64,000 bases of DNA from Rotaria sordida (taxonomy: Eukaryota > Rotifera > Eurotatoria > Philodinida > Philodinidae). Positions 24,745-36,625 of this stretch are shown here, in pieces (position 1 is the first letter of the stretch; each line of letters starts with the position of its first letter). Both the position numbers and the translations under genes were made by a program. The stretch lies in contig CAJNOL010000847.1 in assembly GCA_905250125.1 (NCBI GenBank), positions 1 to 64,000 of the forward strand, in the 5' to 3' direction. The notes beneath the pieces were generated by a model. That model saw only the letters and a list, made by a program, of their open reading frames with translations, was not told where the DNA came from and did not search any database.

Positions 24745-26650
24745 GACATCATCTAGAATACTTATTTAACAAACGGTCAGAGGTCGAACATTGTTTCGCT
24801 TTTCAAATTTTTTTTTTATCTTTTCAAATCAAATCAAATTAATCAAATCAATATAAAAAAGGAAAACATTTAAATAAATATAAAAAGGAAAGAAAAAAAA
24901 AATTGTTTTATTTTTTAAATGAAATATTTGAAAAAAAAAAGGTTCTTAATAGAGGTCATCGATGTCAAAAAACGAATGACTCGAGAAAAGAAGAGAAAAG
25001 TGTTATATCGTACAGTGATGGTTACAGTTCTGTTCTTCTTTTGCTTCCACTATTCTTACTCGAATCCAGAGCGAGCGAGCGAAAAGATAAAAAAAGGAAC
25101 GAGTGGCACAACAAAAGAATGACGGCGCGTCGCGCACTTGCAAATCCAATAGCGGCTGCTCACGCAGCCGAGTGCGCTAACGAGCGAGAGACGACAGCAA
25201 CAGCGAGAATGATTATTGCATTGAGCTCAGGCAGGCAACCATGCTGCTCAAATCAAATCACACAGCAGCAACACAGAACAGAGAGAGAGAGAGAGAGAGA
25301 GAGACAGAAAGACTTGTTGTTGTCTAATTGCTGGCTGCTGCTTTTACTACTGGCTTTTTCTCTGCCTTCTTCTTCTTCTCCTTCTTCTTCTTCTTCTTCT
25401 TCTTCTTCTCCTTTTTCCTAGAAAGAACCGAGAGTGTAATTTAATGAATAAGGACGATGAATGTGATTAGAAAAAAGAGAGTTCCGTTTGTTGACGACTG
25501 CTTGCCCCTCGACACTGTTCGGTTCGGGACTAGAACAAGAATGATTAAAAACACAGTATACTCTCAACTCATTCGAATACTTCTTCATATGTACCTTTCG
25601 TTATTACAGTCGAACCACCTCATTCTCATTTGGATCGATGGTGTTGAGACACACACAGAAAAAAGAAAGAAAGGGAGAAAAAAACACAACATCGAGCTTT
25701 GTCTCTATCTATGATTACCTAATCAAGTGAATAGCGACGAGAGAGAAAGAACGCAAAAATTTCCTTGCTCTCTCTTCTCTGCCCGATAGTCATTATGACT
25801 CTGTGTGCTTGTTGCCGGTGAAGTACAGAAGATGGTGGAGCATAGAAGAGAAGGGAGAAAGAGAGATCATTGACAATTTATAATCGTCGGTCGTCTGTGT
25901 GTATGTGCATAGTCGTTCGTTTGACGAGTCTTACTTCGATTTTATTCAATCATGCCGCGTCGCTCCATTAAACTCAACTATTTTTCTTTCTCTCATATTC
26001 AGGGCGTGCTGGTCATTTCATTAAACCAAAACGATGGTTGAATAACGAACGGCACACCGACTGATTTAATCATGTAACACGAGACACTTAACAGAGAACT
26101 TTTTTTTTTTCGAATGATCCACATAACTCGGACGAGTTTTTTTTTCTTTTTTCATGGAAAATAGAAAGACATTGTCACAACGACGAGAAAAAAAAAGCCT
26201 ATCTTATCTTCCATTGTCTAATTAGAAATCGATGGAAGCCGATTAAATTATTCGTCTTCTTCTCTTTTTTTCTCTTTGTTGACGATCGATGAGCGAATCG
26301 TGAAAGACAACGTTCTTGCGTCAAGAAAAAGAGAAACTTACTCTAATGGGTCAGTGACTAGTTGTGTTCTCTATGTGACAGAAAAAGAAATGGATGCATG
26401 GATAAAAAAGAAAAAGGCACGGGCACCACCTAATATAATTTGCAATACATTGATTACGATGACGACGATGACGAAGAGAACCGAGAAACGAGAGAAAAAT
26501 TGTTTGTCAACACGGACAGCGGCATCGAGCGAGACACCAACTCATTTGCTCGATTGCACCATCGACAACATCACAGAACAACGAACGAGAGAAAACCTTC
26601 CTTATGACAAGTTGTGTTTTTTTTCTCTCTTTTTCTTTTAGTATAATCAA
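24745..26650. promoter_or_regulatory. Upstream region of ZFHX with purine tracts and a GC/CpG-rich patch
   Basis: Directly upstream of the ZFHX start. It contains a CpG-rich patch around 25120-25190 (GGCGCGTCGCGCAC), unusual in this AT-rich window, a (GA)n tract at 25283-25302 and a (TTC)n tract at 25365-25408. The long open frame across 24903-25421 is made of such repeats and is not a gene. Position and composition fit a promoter or 5' untranslated region; no core element is defined. Confidence 0.4.
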
Positions 26651-28700
26651 TGAAAGAGACAGTTAATTGTTAATGTTAAAATAGTTATATAATAAGACAA
26701 GGATATAGATCAACGTTCGATATCTAACCATTGAGATAAATTATTTCAACGATTAACAAATTGTTTTTATTAACAATTCAACAATTTAATAAGATGTCGC
26801 TTTATTTCAATTCTTATTATCGATTAAAATTAAAAAACAAAACAAAATGACCATTTTTTATCCTCAGATAAAAATTCTTATTTAACCATAGAAATCAAAT
26901 CTTTAGACAATTTTAATATAAATAAGAAAATAATAATTAATATTAACTTGTTTGATTAATTAAATATGTTCGAATTGTTTATTATTTATTATCTGTTGAT
27001 AACAAAAAAAAAGCAAGAAAATATTTGTTGAATAATAATAAAATGTTAAATTGTATATAATGTATTCAAAAAAAAGTTCAATTCATTTGAAATAAATATC
27101 TTTTTTCAATAATTTATCTTTTCATCGATTCTAACAATTCGTTTGTTTAAAGAAGTTTTTCTTTTTTCATTTGGCTAAATAATCAATTGTTGTTATGATT
27201 ATTTTCAAATATGTTCCATTAATAGAAGATTTTTTTTTGTTCTAAATCAAATTTTATTGAAATTAATTTCAAAGAAATTTAATCAAGAAAAGTCCACAAA
27301 AATTTATTTTTAAAATAATATCTGAATCGATTATTTTTTCATTATTAAATGTAACTAATAGCAATAAGAATTGTTATTTAGTAAATATATAAATATGTTT
27401 AAATTGGTAATAATTTATATTATTTTTAGTTTTTTCAAATTAAATCAATGAAAATAAAATTGATGAAAAAAATCTTTTTGTCATTTTCTTAAATTCCAAA
27501 ATAATTCTGCTGATATATTTAATTAATAAATTCAATAATTTAATTTATTAAAATAAAAATAATATTTGAAAAAAATCTTCTCAAACAATAATTATATGGA
27601 AAATCTATTCGTTTAATAATTAACAAATCAAAATCGTATATTATAATATATATATATAATAACAAAAATCTAATTATTTTAAAAGACGAATAGATTTATA
27701 TAAATAAATAAAATAAAAATCTCGTAATAGATATCATATATGTTTTATCGAAAGATAAAAATTCCTTCGATATATTATTTATTTATTTATTCGGAAGATT
27801 TTTTTTTTCTTTTCTATTTTAATAAAAAAAATAGTTAAGAATTGTCTTTGAGAAAAAAAGAAAAACGTTTTTATTATTTTTTAAAACGATTTAAATGTGA
27901 ATAGAATGAAATATTTTCATGATTTTGTTTAATGCATAAGAGAGCAATAGGTTATTTTATGATTAAAAAGAAAAAGAGACGTAAAAGAATAAATATAGTC
28001 TTGTTTTGCATATATAAGTATGTACTTTTCATCAAGGATATTCATCAAACAAATATGTCCTTCATTACATTATTTTATCATTCAAATTTTTACACTTGTT
28101 AGATATTAACTAAATATTATTTTCATATTAAATCAAAAAGACAATATTCATATCTTGAAAACTTTAATCGATAAATCATCATTTATATATAAAACTATTT
28201 ATTTTATTTTATTTTATTTAATAATACATGACTACTTATCGGCTTGCCATATTCAATAGATCTTTAATGATTCTATAGATTTTTATTAAAGAGAGTACCT
28301 TCTCCGTTTTCTTGACTAAAAGTCAGCTTTAGTCAAATATATCGATATTGTGATTTCTACTCTGTTATATAGAATTATGTCTATACTCTAAAATCTCTTA
28401 CAATTTATTGATCAGATTTAACTATATAAGAGAAGTTTTTTCTTAATCGTTCTATTGAATAAAATAAAGTTTTTAGAAAAAATTTTCATCAATAAAGTGT
28501 TTGAAGGTAGTCTGTTAAGTTAAGTCAGTGATCTATGTGGTTATGATGCATCACTAATCATGATAAATTAATTTAAGAGTCGAACATGATAAATAATATT
28601 ATTGAATGAAGATTGTCAGCCACATCTACATTTCTATGTGCATTCATTTAATTCATTCTAATCGTTCATTCTATGACAAATTACGCGAAGATTTTTCTTT
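26651..28700. other. AT-rich spacer, no gene seen
   Basis: Two kilobases of extremely AT-rich DNA with A/T homopolymers and small TA repeats. No coding or RNA signal. Confidence 0.5.
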
Positions 28701-28730
28701 TAAATAAATTTATCAAGGAAAATTCTAAAT

Positions 28731-29915
28731 ATCGGAACAAATACCGACGCCTGAGAAAATTAACCAAAATAATGATTGGACATCGTCAAAAAGAATATTG
28801 AGACGAAGTATGTGAGGATATAGAAAAATCTATCAAGAACAACGATCCTACAATGGCGTTTTCCATTATAAAACGTCTCAGAAGAGAAAATAAAAGAGTG
28901 GAAAATATACCAATACAAGATAAATCTAATAAGCTACTTGTAAACTCACGAGACACATTGAAATCCTGGCGTGAGTTCTTTTGTGAATCTCTCAATGTAC
29001 ACTCAGTGGTTGACCAAAATTTAATTGAGCAAATTCAAATACAAACTCTTTCAACAACTGAAGAGCATAGACAGAATGCTCAACTTTCTATTGAAAAGGT
29101 AAGAAGAGCGGTAAACCAAATGAAATCAAGAAAAGCTCCAGACAGTGACGAAGTCACAGTTGATATTCTGAAAGCTGGTGGTGAGTCAGTGATAAAATGG
29201 TTAGTTGAATTCTTTACTGACGTATGGGAGAGTGAACAATCATCGAAGGAATGAAGCGTGGTAATTCTAATTAGAGTATACAAAGATAAAGGTGACAAAA
29301 AATTGTGTGATAATTATAGAGGCATCGGCTTATTGAATGCGACTATATAGTAAAGTATTTTCACGTATAATATTTAACCGTATTCAAAATTTGATTAATG
29401 GTCAGCTACTAGAAATACAATCTAGCTTTCGGTCAAATAGATCAACTATCGACCAAATATTCACACTGAAAATGATCATGGAAAGAAGGAAAGAGTTTAA
29501 TAAACCTTTGTTCATATCTTTCATTGAAATTGCAAAGGCTTATGACTTGATCAATCCCGAGCTCTTATGGAAAATATGTCTTAGCTATGGCATCTCTGAA
29601 AAATTGGTTAATCTTTTGAAGATGCTTCACAAAAAATCGAGAACGAAAGTGAAAATAAATGGAGAATTATTGCCAGACAGCTTTGGGATAAAATCAGGTG
29701 TGATACAAGGAAGCATTCCTTCTCCAATTTTATTTAATATTCTGTTCGTCTTCATTGTTAGAAAAACCATTGACGAGGCTTCTGTTACAAGAGTGAAAGT
29801 TTGTTATGGCAGCAATGATTTCTTCTATGAAAGTAGCGAGAAACATGAAAACATTCATATATTGGCCGTACTATATACAGATGACCTGGTTGTAATGTGT
29901 GAAACTGCTGTTATA
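28731..29915 (+). pseudogene. Non-LTR retrotransposon (LINE) reverse transcriptase, 5'-truncated and decayed
   Basis: Begins in a linker region (KYRRLRKLTKIMIGHRQKEY, then a stop where Trp is expected). It continues through KSRKAPDSDEVTVDILKAGG and DNYRGIGLLNAT to the RT core: QSSFRSNRSTIDQIFTLKMI, FISFIEIAKAYD (catalytic Asp of the first motif altered), KSGVIQGSIPSPILFN and LYTDDLVVM (YTDD for the usual YADD). Stops near 28801, 29254 and 29348 break the frame. Endonuclease and 3' tail are absent. The family looks like CR1/Jockey/RTE-group LINEs, but I cannot place it closer by eye. Not active as read. Confidence 0.8.
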
Positions 29916-30359
29916 GTACTTGTCTTCTGAAATGAATGATTCCAAATATTCTTTCTCTCGTTGGATATGACTTCTTTCCCTATCACATAGTTGAGGAATA
30001 CCTGTTAGGTTTAACATTGAAATAACCAACCGTCATGTAAATAGTTCATTTGTGCTCATTTTGTCGATAATTAATAAGTATAAGATTCAGTAAAAAAAAA
30101 GTCTACGTAATTCATATTCTAAATCATATTTGATGTAACGCCACTGATGACAGTAGCTACAGGCGAGCAAAGCTTTTTCGACATTAAATCTGATAAAATC
30201 ATAGGTTCAAAGTAACATGGATAAAAATTTTCTAAATGGACTACCTACAATATACATTGCACAAAAAAAAGAACGAGGTTCTTTCGCCAACGAAAGTAAG
30301 TGTTGATTGAGGGAGTGAAATGATATCATTTGGAATTATAAGGCATGTTGTGAAATATT
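29916..30359. other. Spacer between two transposon remnants
   Basis: No gene. It may include worn 5' sequence of the following Tc1 element and 3' sequence of the LINE. Confidence 0.35.
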
Positions 30360-30893
30360 TAATCATAAAAACAATATATTCTTTTGACGCTTAGAAGCCG
30401 AAACTAATGAACCATTGATTTTTCCTAGAAGAATGCAATTTGGTGATAGACATGTTAGCATATCGAGCTCTTTATCAGAAAGTGTCGGTGACCTGTTGAT
30501 GATGTATAATACTAAAATTAATGGGTCGGTATATATTAAGATAATTTAAGAAGCCTCATCCATGTCCATGAAAACGATATTCGATTTCGTCAAACAAAGA
30601 ATGAACTTTTATACAGGATAATATACCATAAGATACCTCGGAGTATTCCATGAAATGGTTCTCAGATATTCATATAAAGGTAATAAAATGGCTAGCCACA
30701 TCTTCTGACTTTAATCGCATAGAAAATCTATGGGATCATGTAATCAAATCCAAGAATCTTTCACAGCTACAACAAATAGCTCAAGGTATTTGCTGTTAGG
30801 CAACAACAATATATTCTGAACAATTAATCGATTTGATGCCATGTCCTGTTAAAGAGTGCATTAAAACTCGTGACATAAAACTCAGAAAATAAT
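30360..30893 (+). pseudogene. Tc1/mariner transposase, 3' fragment, decayed
   Basis: The C-terminal half of a Tc1-type transposase is readable despite stops. A QDNIP block (QDNAP in relatives) is followed by MKWFSDIHIKVIKW and SSDFNRIENLWDHV, the characteristic WP.SPDLNPIENLWD region that carries the third catalytic residue. Before that, INGSVYIKII matches the usual segment ahead of the second Asp. At least two stops (near 30548 and 30628) and small changes kill the frame. I did not find terminal repeats. Confidence 0.75.
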
Positions 30894-31880
30894 AACAATA
30901 ATACTCGAAAAAAGATTCAAAAGAAATTAGATGATCTTATAATTTTGGTCAGTACTATAATGTAGTATGAACTCGATTATCTGTGAATGATGTGGTGATA
31001 ATCTCTTTGGAAAATGGAACAACAATAGAAGTCCGTTGATAGAGTTCTGGTAGTGATTCTCGTCGGCTATGCAGATGAAAAGTTCACTAGCATTTTCCAC
31101 CGCCACCAGATATTCTTCCAAGAAATTCACCAGGTGTCAAAACCTAGTGTTCCTGTGTAGATGTGAGTGTGGATATGGTTTTGTTGATGACAAGAAAATT
31201 CTCATGCACACCGACACCCAGTCACACTCGCCACCATACCCACATCCACACCCTAATTTTTTTATTTGCTTGTTTATATTGCTTCAGCCTCTTTTTCCTC
31301 GATTACTCAGTGTGACAGAGCTTAAAACTCAGTTACAATAAGTTTCTTTAATACTATATATACAATACTCTTTACTAGATTCTTTTCTGTAATGATAAAC
31401 ATTAAAAATCGAGTAACAAATGTATTTAAAAGTTGTTGCGTTCGAACCCATTTAATGACGACAGAAGCTGCATAATGACCTCGGTCAAGATATTCATGTT
31501 TATTGTCTCAGATCGTCATCTATAAATGAATATGATAGAACTTCTTTCGATTGTCAGCTAGTCACATGCTCTAGGTTTAGAAAAAAATAAAAGGTTTACA
31601 AGAGTATCGACAAGAAAATACATATCTACAACATTATAAATTCTTGATATTTATACGCAAACAGTGCGAATGACTATTGATAATAATCGATGACAATTTT
31701 ATTTATATAAAACTCCACCAAACATACTTCATATATCATCAAAAGACCATAAAAATGAAAAGAGTTAAAGGAGACAATTGTATAAGCTTTTTTGACAGTC
31801 ACACATATGATGAATACAATAACATTAATATGTACAGAAAAAAAAAATTATACAGGAGAGAAAAATACATGATTATATAT
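30894..31880. other. Spacer with telomere-like tract, no gene seen
   Basis: Contains the CACCATACCCACATCCACACCC tract near 31230-31252 and a looser GTGTGGATATGG about 60 bp to its left in inverted orientation. Otherwise AT-rich and without supported genes. Confidence 0.4.
31202..31254. repeat. Telomere-like CCCACA tract
   Basis: ACACCGACACCCAGTCACAC followed by CATACCCACATCCACACCC: imperfect units of the complement of TGTGGG. The same AGGGTGTGGNTRTGGG core (complement) occurs at 6289. Confidence 0.5.
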
Positions 31881-32092
31881 TGAAAATTAAAGAAATTAAC
31901 ATCGAATAGAACATTTTTTATCTTTGAAACGTTTCGTTACCTACAGTTAATATCACCAGTCAAAAGATGAGAAAATGGAAAAAGTAGAGCAAAATTTTAT
32001 TATCTTTTGACTGGTGATGTTAACTGTAGGTAACGAAAAGTTTCAAACATAAAAAATGTTTTATTTAATGTTAATTTCTTTAATTTTTACTA
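31881..32092. mobile_element. Palindromic miniature element, about 210 bp
   Basis: Arms 31881-31970 and 32005-32092 are inverted copies: AAAATTAAAGAAATTAACAT at the outer left matches ATGTTAATTTCTTTAATTTT at the outer right. The inner core GTTACCTACAGTTAATATCA pairs with its inverse. No convincing target duplication. It ends about 45 bp beyond the stop of the metallopeptidase-like gene, so it may form a hairpin in that gene's 3' transcript. Confidence 0.75.
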
Positions 32093-32137
32093 TTAAATGC
32101 ATTCATTGAACAATCAAAATTTAGATTCATTATATGA

Positions 32138-33824
32138 TTACACTTTAAAAAACGTAGAAGTCAGTCCATATTCAGTATCGTCATCATCACTCCAATCAAG
32201 AATTAAATTTTTGAATTTTGAAGATTTTCTTTTTGTTTGAGAATCTTTCGATTTATATTGAAGTTTTCTTTTTAAATTTTTTGTTAAAAATTGAAATGGT
32301 ATAGGTTCAATTGAATCAATTTTTCTTAATTTGTGCATATTGAAAGCGTCATTCACAAATGAACTGATCCAAGCTTTGTCAATAACACCTGATATTCTAC
32401 CATCTGATAATATTAAATATTGAATAATGTATTTATCCTTTCGTAATCGGCCAGATGCATCAATTACAGATCCAAATAATAAACGTTCAATTGCATTACC
32501 AGCTTCACCTTGTAAACAATGTGTCTTTGGTGTTTCAAATTTCTTCTTTATATCTTTTTCATTTGTCAAATATAGACGACCATAGTGATATAACAATGCA
32601 TGACTCAATTCATGAAGAATTTTAGCAAATACAAAGAAAACTTCCATATGGAACTGAACATTTGAATCTGTTTGACTTTCACGAAAACCATTAATTAAAG
32701 TTTCATCTAGCATAATATAATCACGATACTGATGAGTCACGAATGGATCACCACGAAAAACGGAATATTCATCCGGCAAAATACCAATTGCAAACTCGAT
32801 TACGTTGCATAGATCGATAATAAACGTCCTTGTTTTTTCAATAACATGTTTTGCTTCTTCAAAATTAAAGATATTTTTACAACGTAAATCAGCATTGCAT
32901 ATATATGAATAATAACAACATAAATTATCATTATCAATCAAATCTTCAACCATAGATAATACTTGACAAAATTGCTTTGAATTTTTTAATTCCTTCTTGA
33001 TTTTTAAATGATTGAAGTAACGAAATTTTATACCTAAAAAAACTTGCTTAAGTTCAGAGCTGGCCAAGTCAACCCTTTTTCAAGTCACAAGTCAANNNNN
33101 NNNNNAATCGAAACTATCTCAAAGTACTATCCAGAGAAATTATGAAAGATAGAAACAAGTCGGTTTTGCTTATGATGCAAACGAGATTTTTGATTTTTGC
33201 AGATATTTTCTTACAGCTAGCCAACCGTAACTCAGAGTAAAATTTTAAACATACATCTAGAAAGAGCGTTAGATTTTTTATCTAGTAGTCTACTTCTGAG
33301 CCCCTTCAATAACATCTAAGTGTCTGAAAAATGATCAATCATAACTGCCACGATCTTATAAATTAGTGTTTTGTCCAAACGTTGTTTTTGATCCTCAACA
33401 AAGATTTTATTTTAATAAAGTAACTTTAAGTTTGGAAAAAATTCTGAATATATATTTAGAAAGAGCGTAAAATTCTCATACTAACTGGATACTTTTGATT
33501 TCCTCCAGCAACTTATAAGTGGACAAAAACTGAACAACCATGTTATGCAAAGACTTTTTACATACAGGTTACTTTGTGACAGAGTGCACTGTGTTGACTC
33601 TGATAGCAGTATTGGCTTAGCGTCATAGAGCAAAGGTGTAGTATAGAACTTTTCTTCACAAGGAACTAATCTAGATAATTTATTTACTGTAATAGATCAA
33701 AACCAAACGAGAAACACTTCTTTTTCATACCATATTGATTTTGTATATAATTGTTATGTCGCTCTTTGTCTTTAGCCAAATCATCTTCATGATCGGTACA
33801 AAGTTCTGTTGATGACGATGCCAT
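32138..33824 (-). CDS. Uncharacterised HExxH metallopeptidase-like protein, two exons
   Basis: I do not recognise the family. Exon 1 is 33731-33824 and exon 2 is 32138-33033. The donor (ATATG then GTATGA) and acceptor (TTTTTTTAG) join in phase and give 329 residues. The main feature is KILHELSHALLYHYG, with the zinc-protease signature HELSH at residues 172-176. GEAGNAIE about 30 residues later offers Glu208 or Glu214 as a third metal ligand, a gluzincin-like arrangement. No signal peptide or membrane segment, so probably intracellular. The C-terminus is basic, then acidic (DWSDDDDTE). An alternative start inside the intron (33067) would give 309 residues, but it skips a clean splice acceptor, so I prefer the spliced form. 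The intron (33034-33729) contains the assembly gap. Function is unknown; peptidase activity is inference from the motif. Confidence 0.75.
33034..33729 (-). other. 696-nt intron with assembly gap and possible hAT end
   Basis: Ten times the normal intron size here. Near its left edge CAGAGCTGGCCAAGTCAACC resembles hAT terminal repeats and is followed by short AAGTCA repeats that run into the gap. I found no matching right end, so insertion of a transposon is only suspected. Confidence 0.45.
33096..33105. other. Assembly gap (10 N)
   Basis: Ten N in a row inside AAGTCA-repeat-like sequence. True length unknown; a scaffold join or collapsed repeat. Confidence 1.
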
Positions 33825-34017
33825 TTAATTTAAATCGACAGATTATTTAAATCTAAAAAAAAAGACATTTGCTTTCCCGCTTCTAAATGTAAAATAAATA
33901 TAAACAATCGTAATGAAATTATGCTTAAGAACAGATGAACAATAAATTTCTTAAGAAATTTTGGACAAGATCATTTTTGGTATTTCTCACGTTTATTGAT
34001 CGTGATTGTGGAATAAA

Positions 34018-34906
34018 CAGGGTGTCCCAAAAGTCATGTTCACTTAAGAAAATTGAATATCTCCATTACGATTCGAGCAAACGTGCTGATTTTTTATCAG
34101 TGATAGAAGCATGCGCCAAGTTTATATCCATAAAGACATGTCTAGGGAGACCCTTTGTTAAATATCACTATTGACCTCAATCAGAAAGATGTACTTTTTC
34201 ACGGATAGAAAAAAAAAGCAGTATACTTAACGGAGGATTTCTCTCGGCATGTCTTTATGGATATGAAGCCTGAACATGCCTCTATTATTGGTAAAAAAAT
34301 CAGCTCGTTTGCTCTAGCCGTAATGGAGATATTCAATTTTTATTTTGGCAAACTGATTTTTGGATCACCCTGTATATAGTCCAAAAATCACGATACCAAG
34401 TAAAAATTGAATATCTCCGCTACGGCTCGAGCAAACGAGCCGATTTTTTTACCAATAATAGAAGCATGTTCACATTTTAAATCCATGCGGACAAGATTAG
34501 AGAGAGCCGTTATAAAGTACCACTAATGACCTCAACAAAATAATTTTACTTTTTCGTAGATCGAATAGAAAACAATATACTTAACAAAGGATCTCTCTGG
34601 GCATGTCTTTATGAATATAAAGCTTGAACATGCCTTTATCATTGGTAAAAGAATGAGCTCGTTAGCTCGAGCCGTAGCGGAGATATTCAATTTTTTCGGC
34701 AAAATGACTTTTTTTTCTAACTGTGAATAAGTAAATTTTTCTTGTTGAGGTCAATAATGATACTTAACAAAGGGTCTCCCTAGACATGTCTTTATGGATA
34801 TAAACTTGGTGCATGCCTTTATCACTGATAAAAAAATCAGCACGTTTGCTCGAGCCGTAATGGAGATATTCAATTTTCTTAAGTGAACATGACTTTTGGG
34901 ACACCC
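34018..34906. mobile_element. Cluster of mariner-type inverted-repeat elements (GGGTGTCC family)
   Basis: The outer ends CAGGGTGTCCCAAAAGTC and GACTTTTGGGACACCC are inverted copies for over 50 bp, continuing into TTGAATATCTCCATTACG. A second, inner end, TGGATCACCCTGTATA, lies at 34362-34377, so 34018-34371 looks like one complete unit of about 354 bp; the rest is one or more further copies in head-to-head order. Blocks such as GAGCAAACG and ATCCATGCGGACAAGATTAG recur in both directions and also at 11569-11852. Ends and TA-rich flanks suggest Tc1/mariner. No transposase inside. Confidence 0.78.
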
Positions 34907-35910
34907 GGAAGTTGAAAATTAGCGCAAAAAAACATTCACAAAAATTATTTCACAATTTTGCAACGCTAGATTTCTTTTCTCTGCATGCCATAACGGCAAT
35001 GTTTCAATATCGAAAATTTCGATCTGGATTAAAATAGTGTTCTAATAAAATCTTTCGACATTTCTATTCATTTTCACGTTTTGAATTTGTTTTTGAAACA
35101 CTTATTTTATTTATCGAATCGTGAGATTCACGCTGGGTTTTTTTCTCAAAGAATTTATGTGATCGGTGTTTGATTGAGTTTAAAAAGGAAAAAATAATTT
35201 CCGAGACAAATAGATAACAGTTGTATATACATCTCTAAACGAGTCAGATATTGAGATAAACTCACCAGAGTTCGTTGTTTACTTTTCGAAAGATGAATTT
35301 TTTGCAACCAGATATTTATAGGTAACACTTTTATGCAAGACTTATCATGCATATCTGTGGAAAATATATCCAGCTTTAGTTTTCGGAAACGGAATGTAAG
35401 ATCATTTTGGATATTTTCGTTTGAAAGATCAAAATCTGAGCACAAATGAGACCAAACAAGTTTAAATTTGAGATATAATTTGTTAAGAACATTTCAAATG
35501 CGGAGTCTCGCTGAAAATATTTTTATAACTTGATTTTCTTTAAAATCTTTTTCGAACTCAAAAAAAAGCGAGAAAAAAATGTGCATGATTGAATGATTCA
35601 TCGACCTGTATTCATATATACACTAATATGAATTCAAAGAAGATGATGAATAGCATGTCATGTATCGTCCAATCGCTGAGAGGACTAATCACATGAAAAT
35701 TAGCATCGCATTCAAAATAATATAAAGGCAACAAAAAAAAGTTGTCAAAATTTTGTAATCTGAAAAGAGAATATCTTAACCGAATTTGTTTTCATTTTAC
35801 GAAGCACGATAGATGTCACCTAAGTACTGCTAAGAATATCACTATCAACGAAATATTTCTGTGGAGGTAGTTCTCGAAACCAGTAATCAAGCTCTATTTT
35901 CAAGTTCGCT
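34907..35910. other. Spacer, no gene seen
   Basis: About 1 kb without a supported gene. The 96-codon minus frame at 35155-35445 has no recognisable domain. Confidence 0.4.
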
Positions 35911-36089
35911 GAGGTATGTTCAGAAGTTCGAAAAAGTAAATTACCGAAATTTCCATAATTGGCAGAAACAAATAGGATTTCAGGGAAAGAAATTTCGAAA
36001 AGTTCGGAATTTTCGGAAGTAACACAAAGTTTGGAAAACATATGTCTGAAATTTCCGAAATTTCACTTTCGGAAATCTGAACACTGTTG
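35911..36089. mobile_element. hAT-type miniature element, 179 bp
   Basis: Bounded by an exact 8-bp direct repeat AGTTCGCT (35903-35910 and 36090-36097). Inside the ends, TGTTCAGAAGTTCGAAAAAG and the inverse of TCACTTTCGGAAATCTGAACA align with a few mismatches. The interior is full of TTCCGAAATTTC-like palindromic words. The outermost 5-6 bases of the two ends do not match well, so the superfamily call is less secure than for the 12333 and 36259 elements. Confidence 0.7.
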
Positions 36090-36258
36090 AGTTCGCTTCA
36101 GAGTAATTATTATGAATTAGGCTTCTGGCGACTCTTCTTGAATATGTGTAGGACAATTTACTATTTTAAAAACAACATGTCTTTTTTTCAAATGACATTC
36201 TTGATCATCATTACTCATATTCAGTTCAAGACATAGTATACTCAACTATTAAAAACAT

Positions 36259-36625
36259 TAGGCATGCACCAAATCCTAGTTTTAGGTGATAAAGATGATT
36301 CATTTACGATGTCAAGAACCGTCAGTTCCTGTCAAACCTTCGAGTGGATTCTACTCAACTTTTATCACTCTATCTGATGGCAGTGACAGATATGTCAAAT
36401 CCAACTAGAAAATATACAGGATTTGATCAAAAAACGTGAATTTTCGGTCAAATCCTGTCAAACCCTGCATATCTTCTAGTTGGATTTGACATATCTGTCA
36501 CTGTCATCAGATAGAGCGATAAAAGTTGAGTAGAATGCACCCGAAGATTTGACAAGAACTGACGGTTCTTGACATCGTAAATGAATCATCTTTATCAACT
36601 AAAATTAGGATTTGGTGCATGCCTA
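36259..36625. mobile_element. hAT-type foldback miniature element, 367 bp, with 8-bp target duplication
   Basis: Starts TAGGCATGCACCAAATCCTA and ends with the inverse, TTGGTGCATGCCTA. The whole element is one long near-perfect palindrome with a small centre around 36430-36450. It is flanked by the exact 8-bp repeat AAAAACAT (36251-36258 and 36626-36633). Duplication length and TAGGCATG-like ends fit hAT. No coding capacity. High arm identity suggests relatively recent origin or gene-conversion between arms. Confidence 0.93.

Noticed and set aside
24903..25421. 172-codon frame upstream of ZFHX
   Set aside because: Composed of (GA)n and (TTC)n repeat translation (Arg-Glu and poly-Ser); no conserved content.
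35155..35445. 96-codon minus-strand frame
   Set aside because: No recognisable domain, no spliced continuation.
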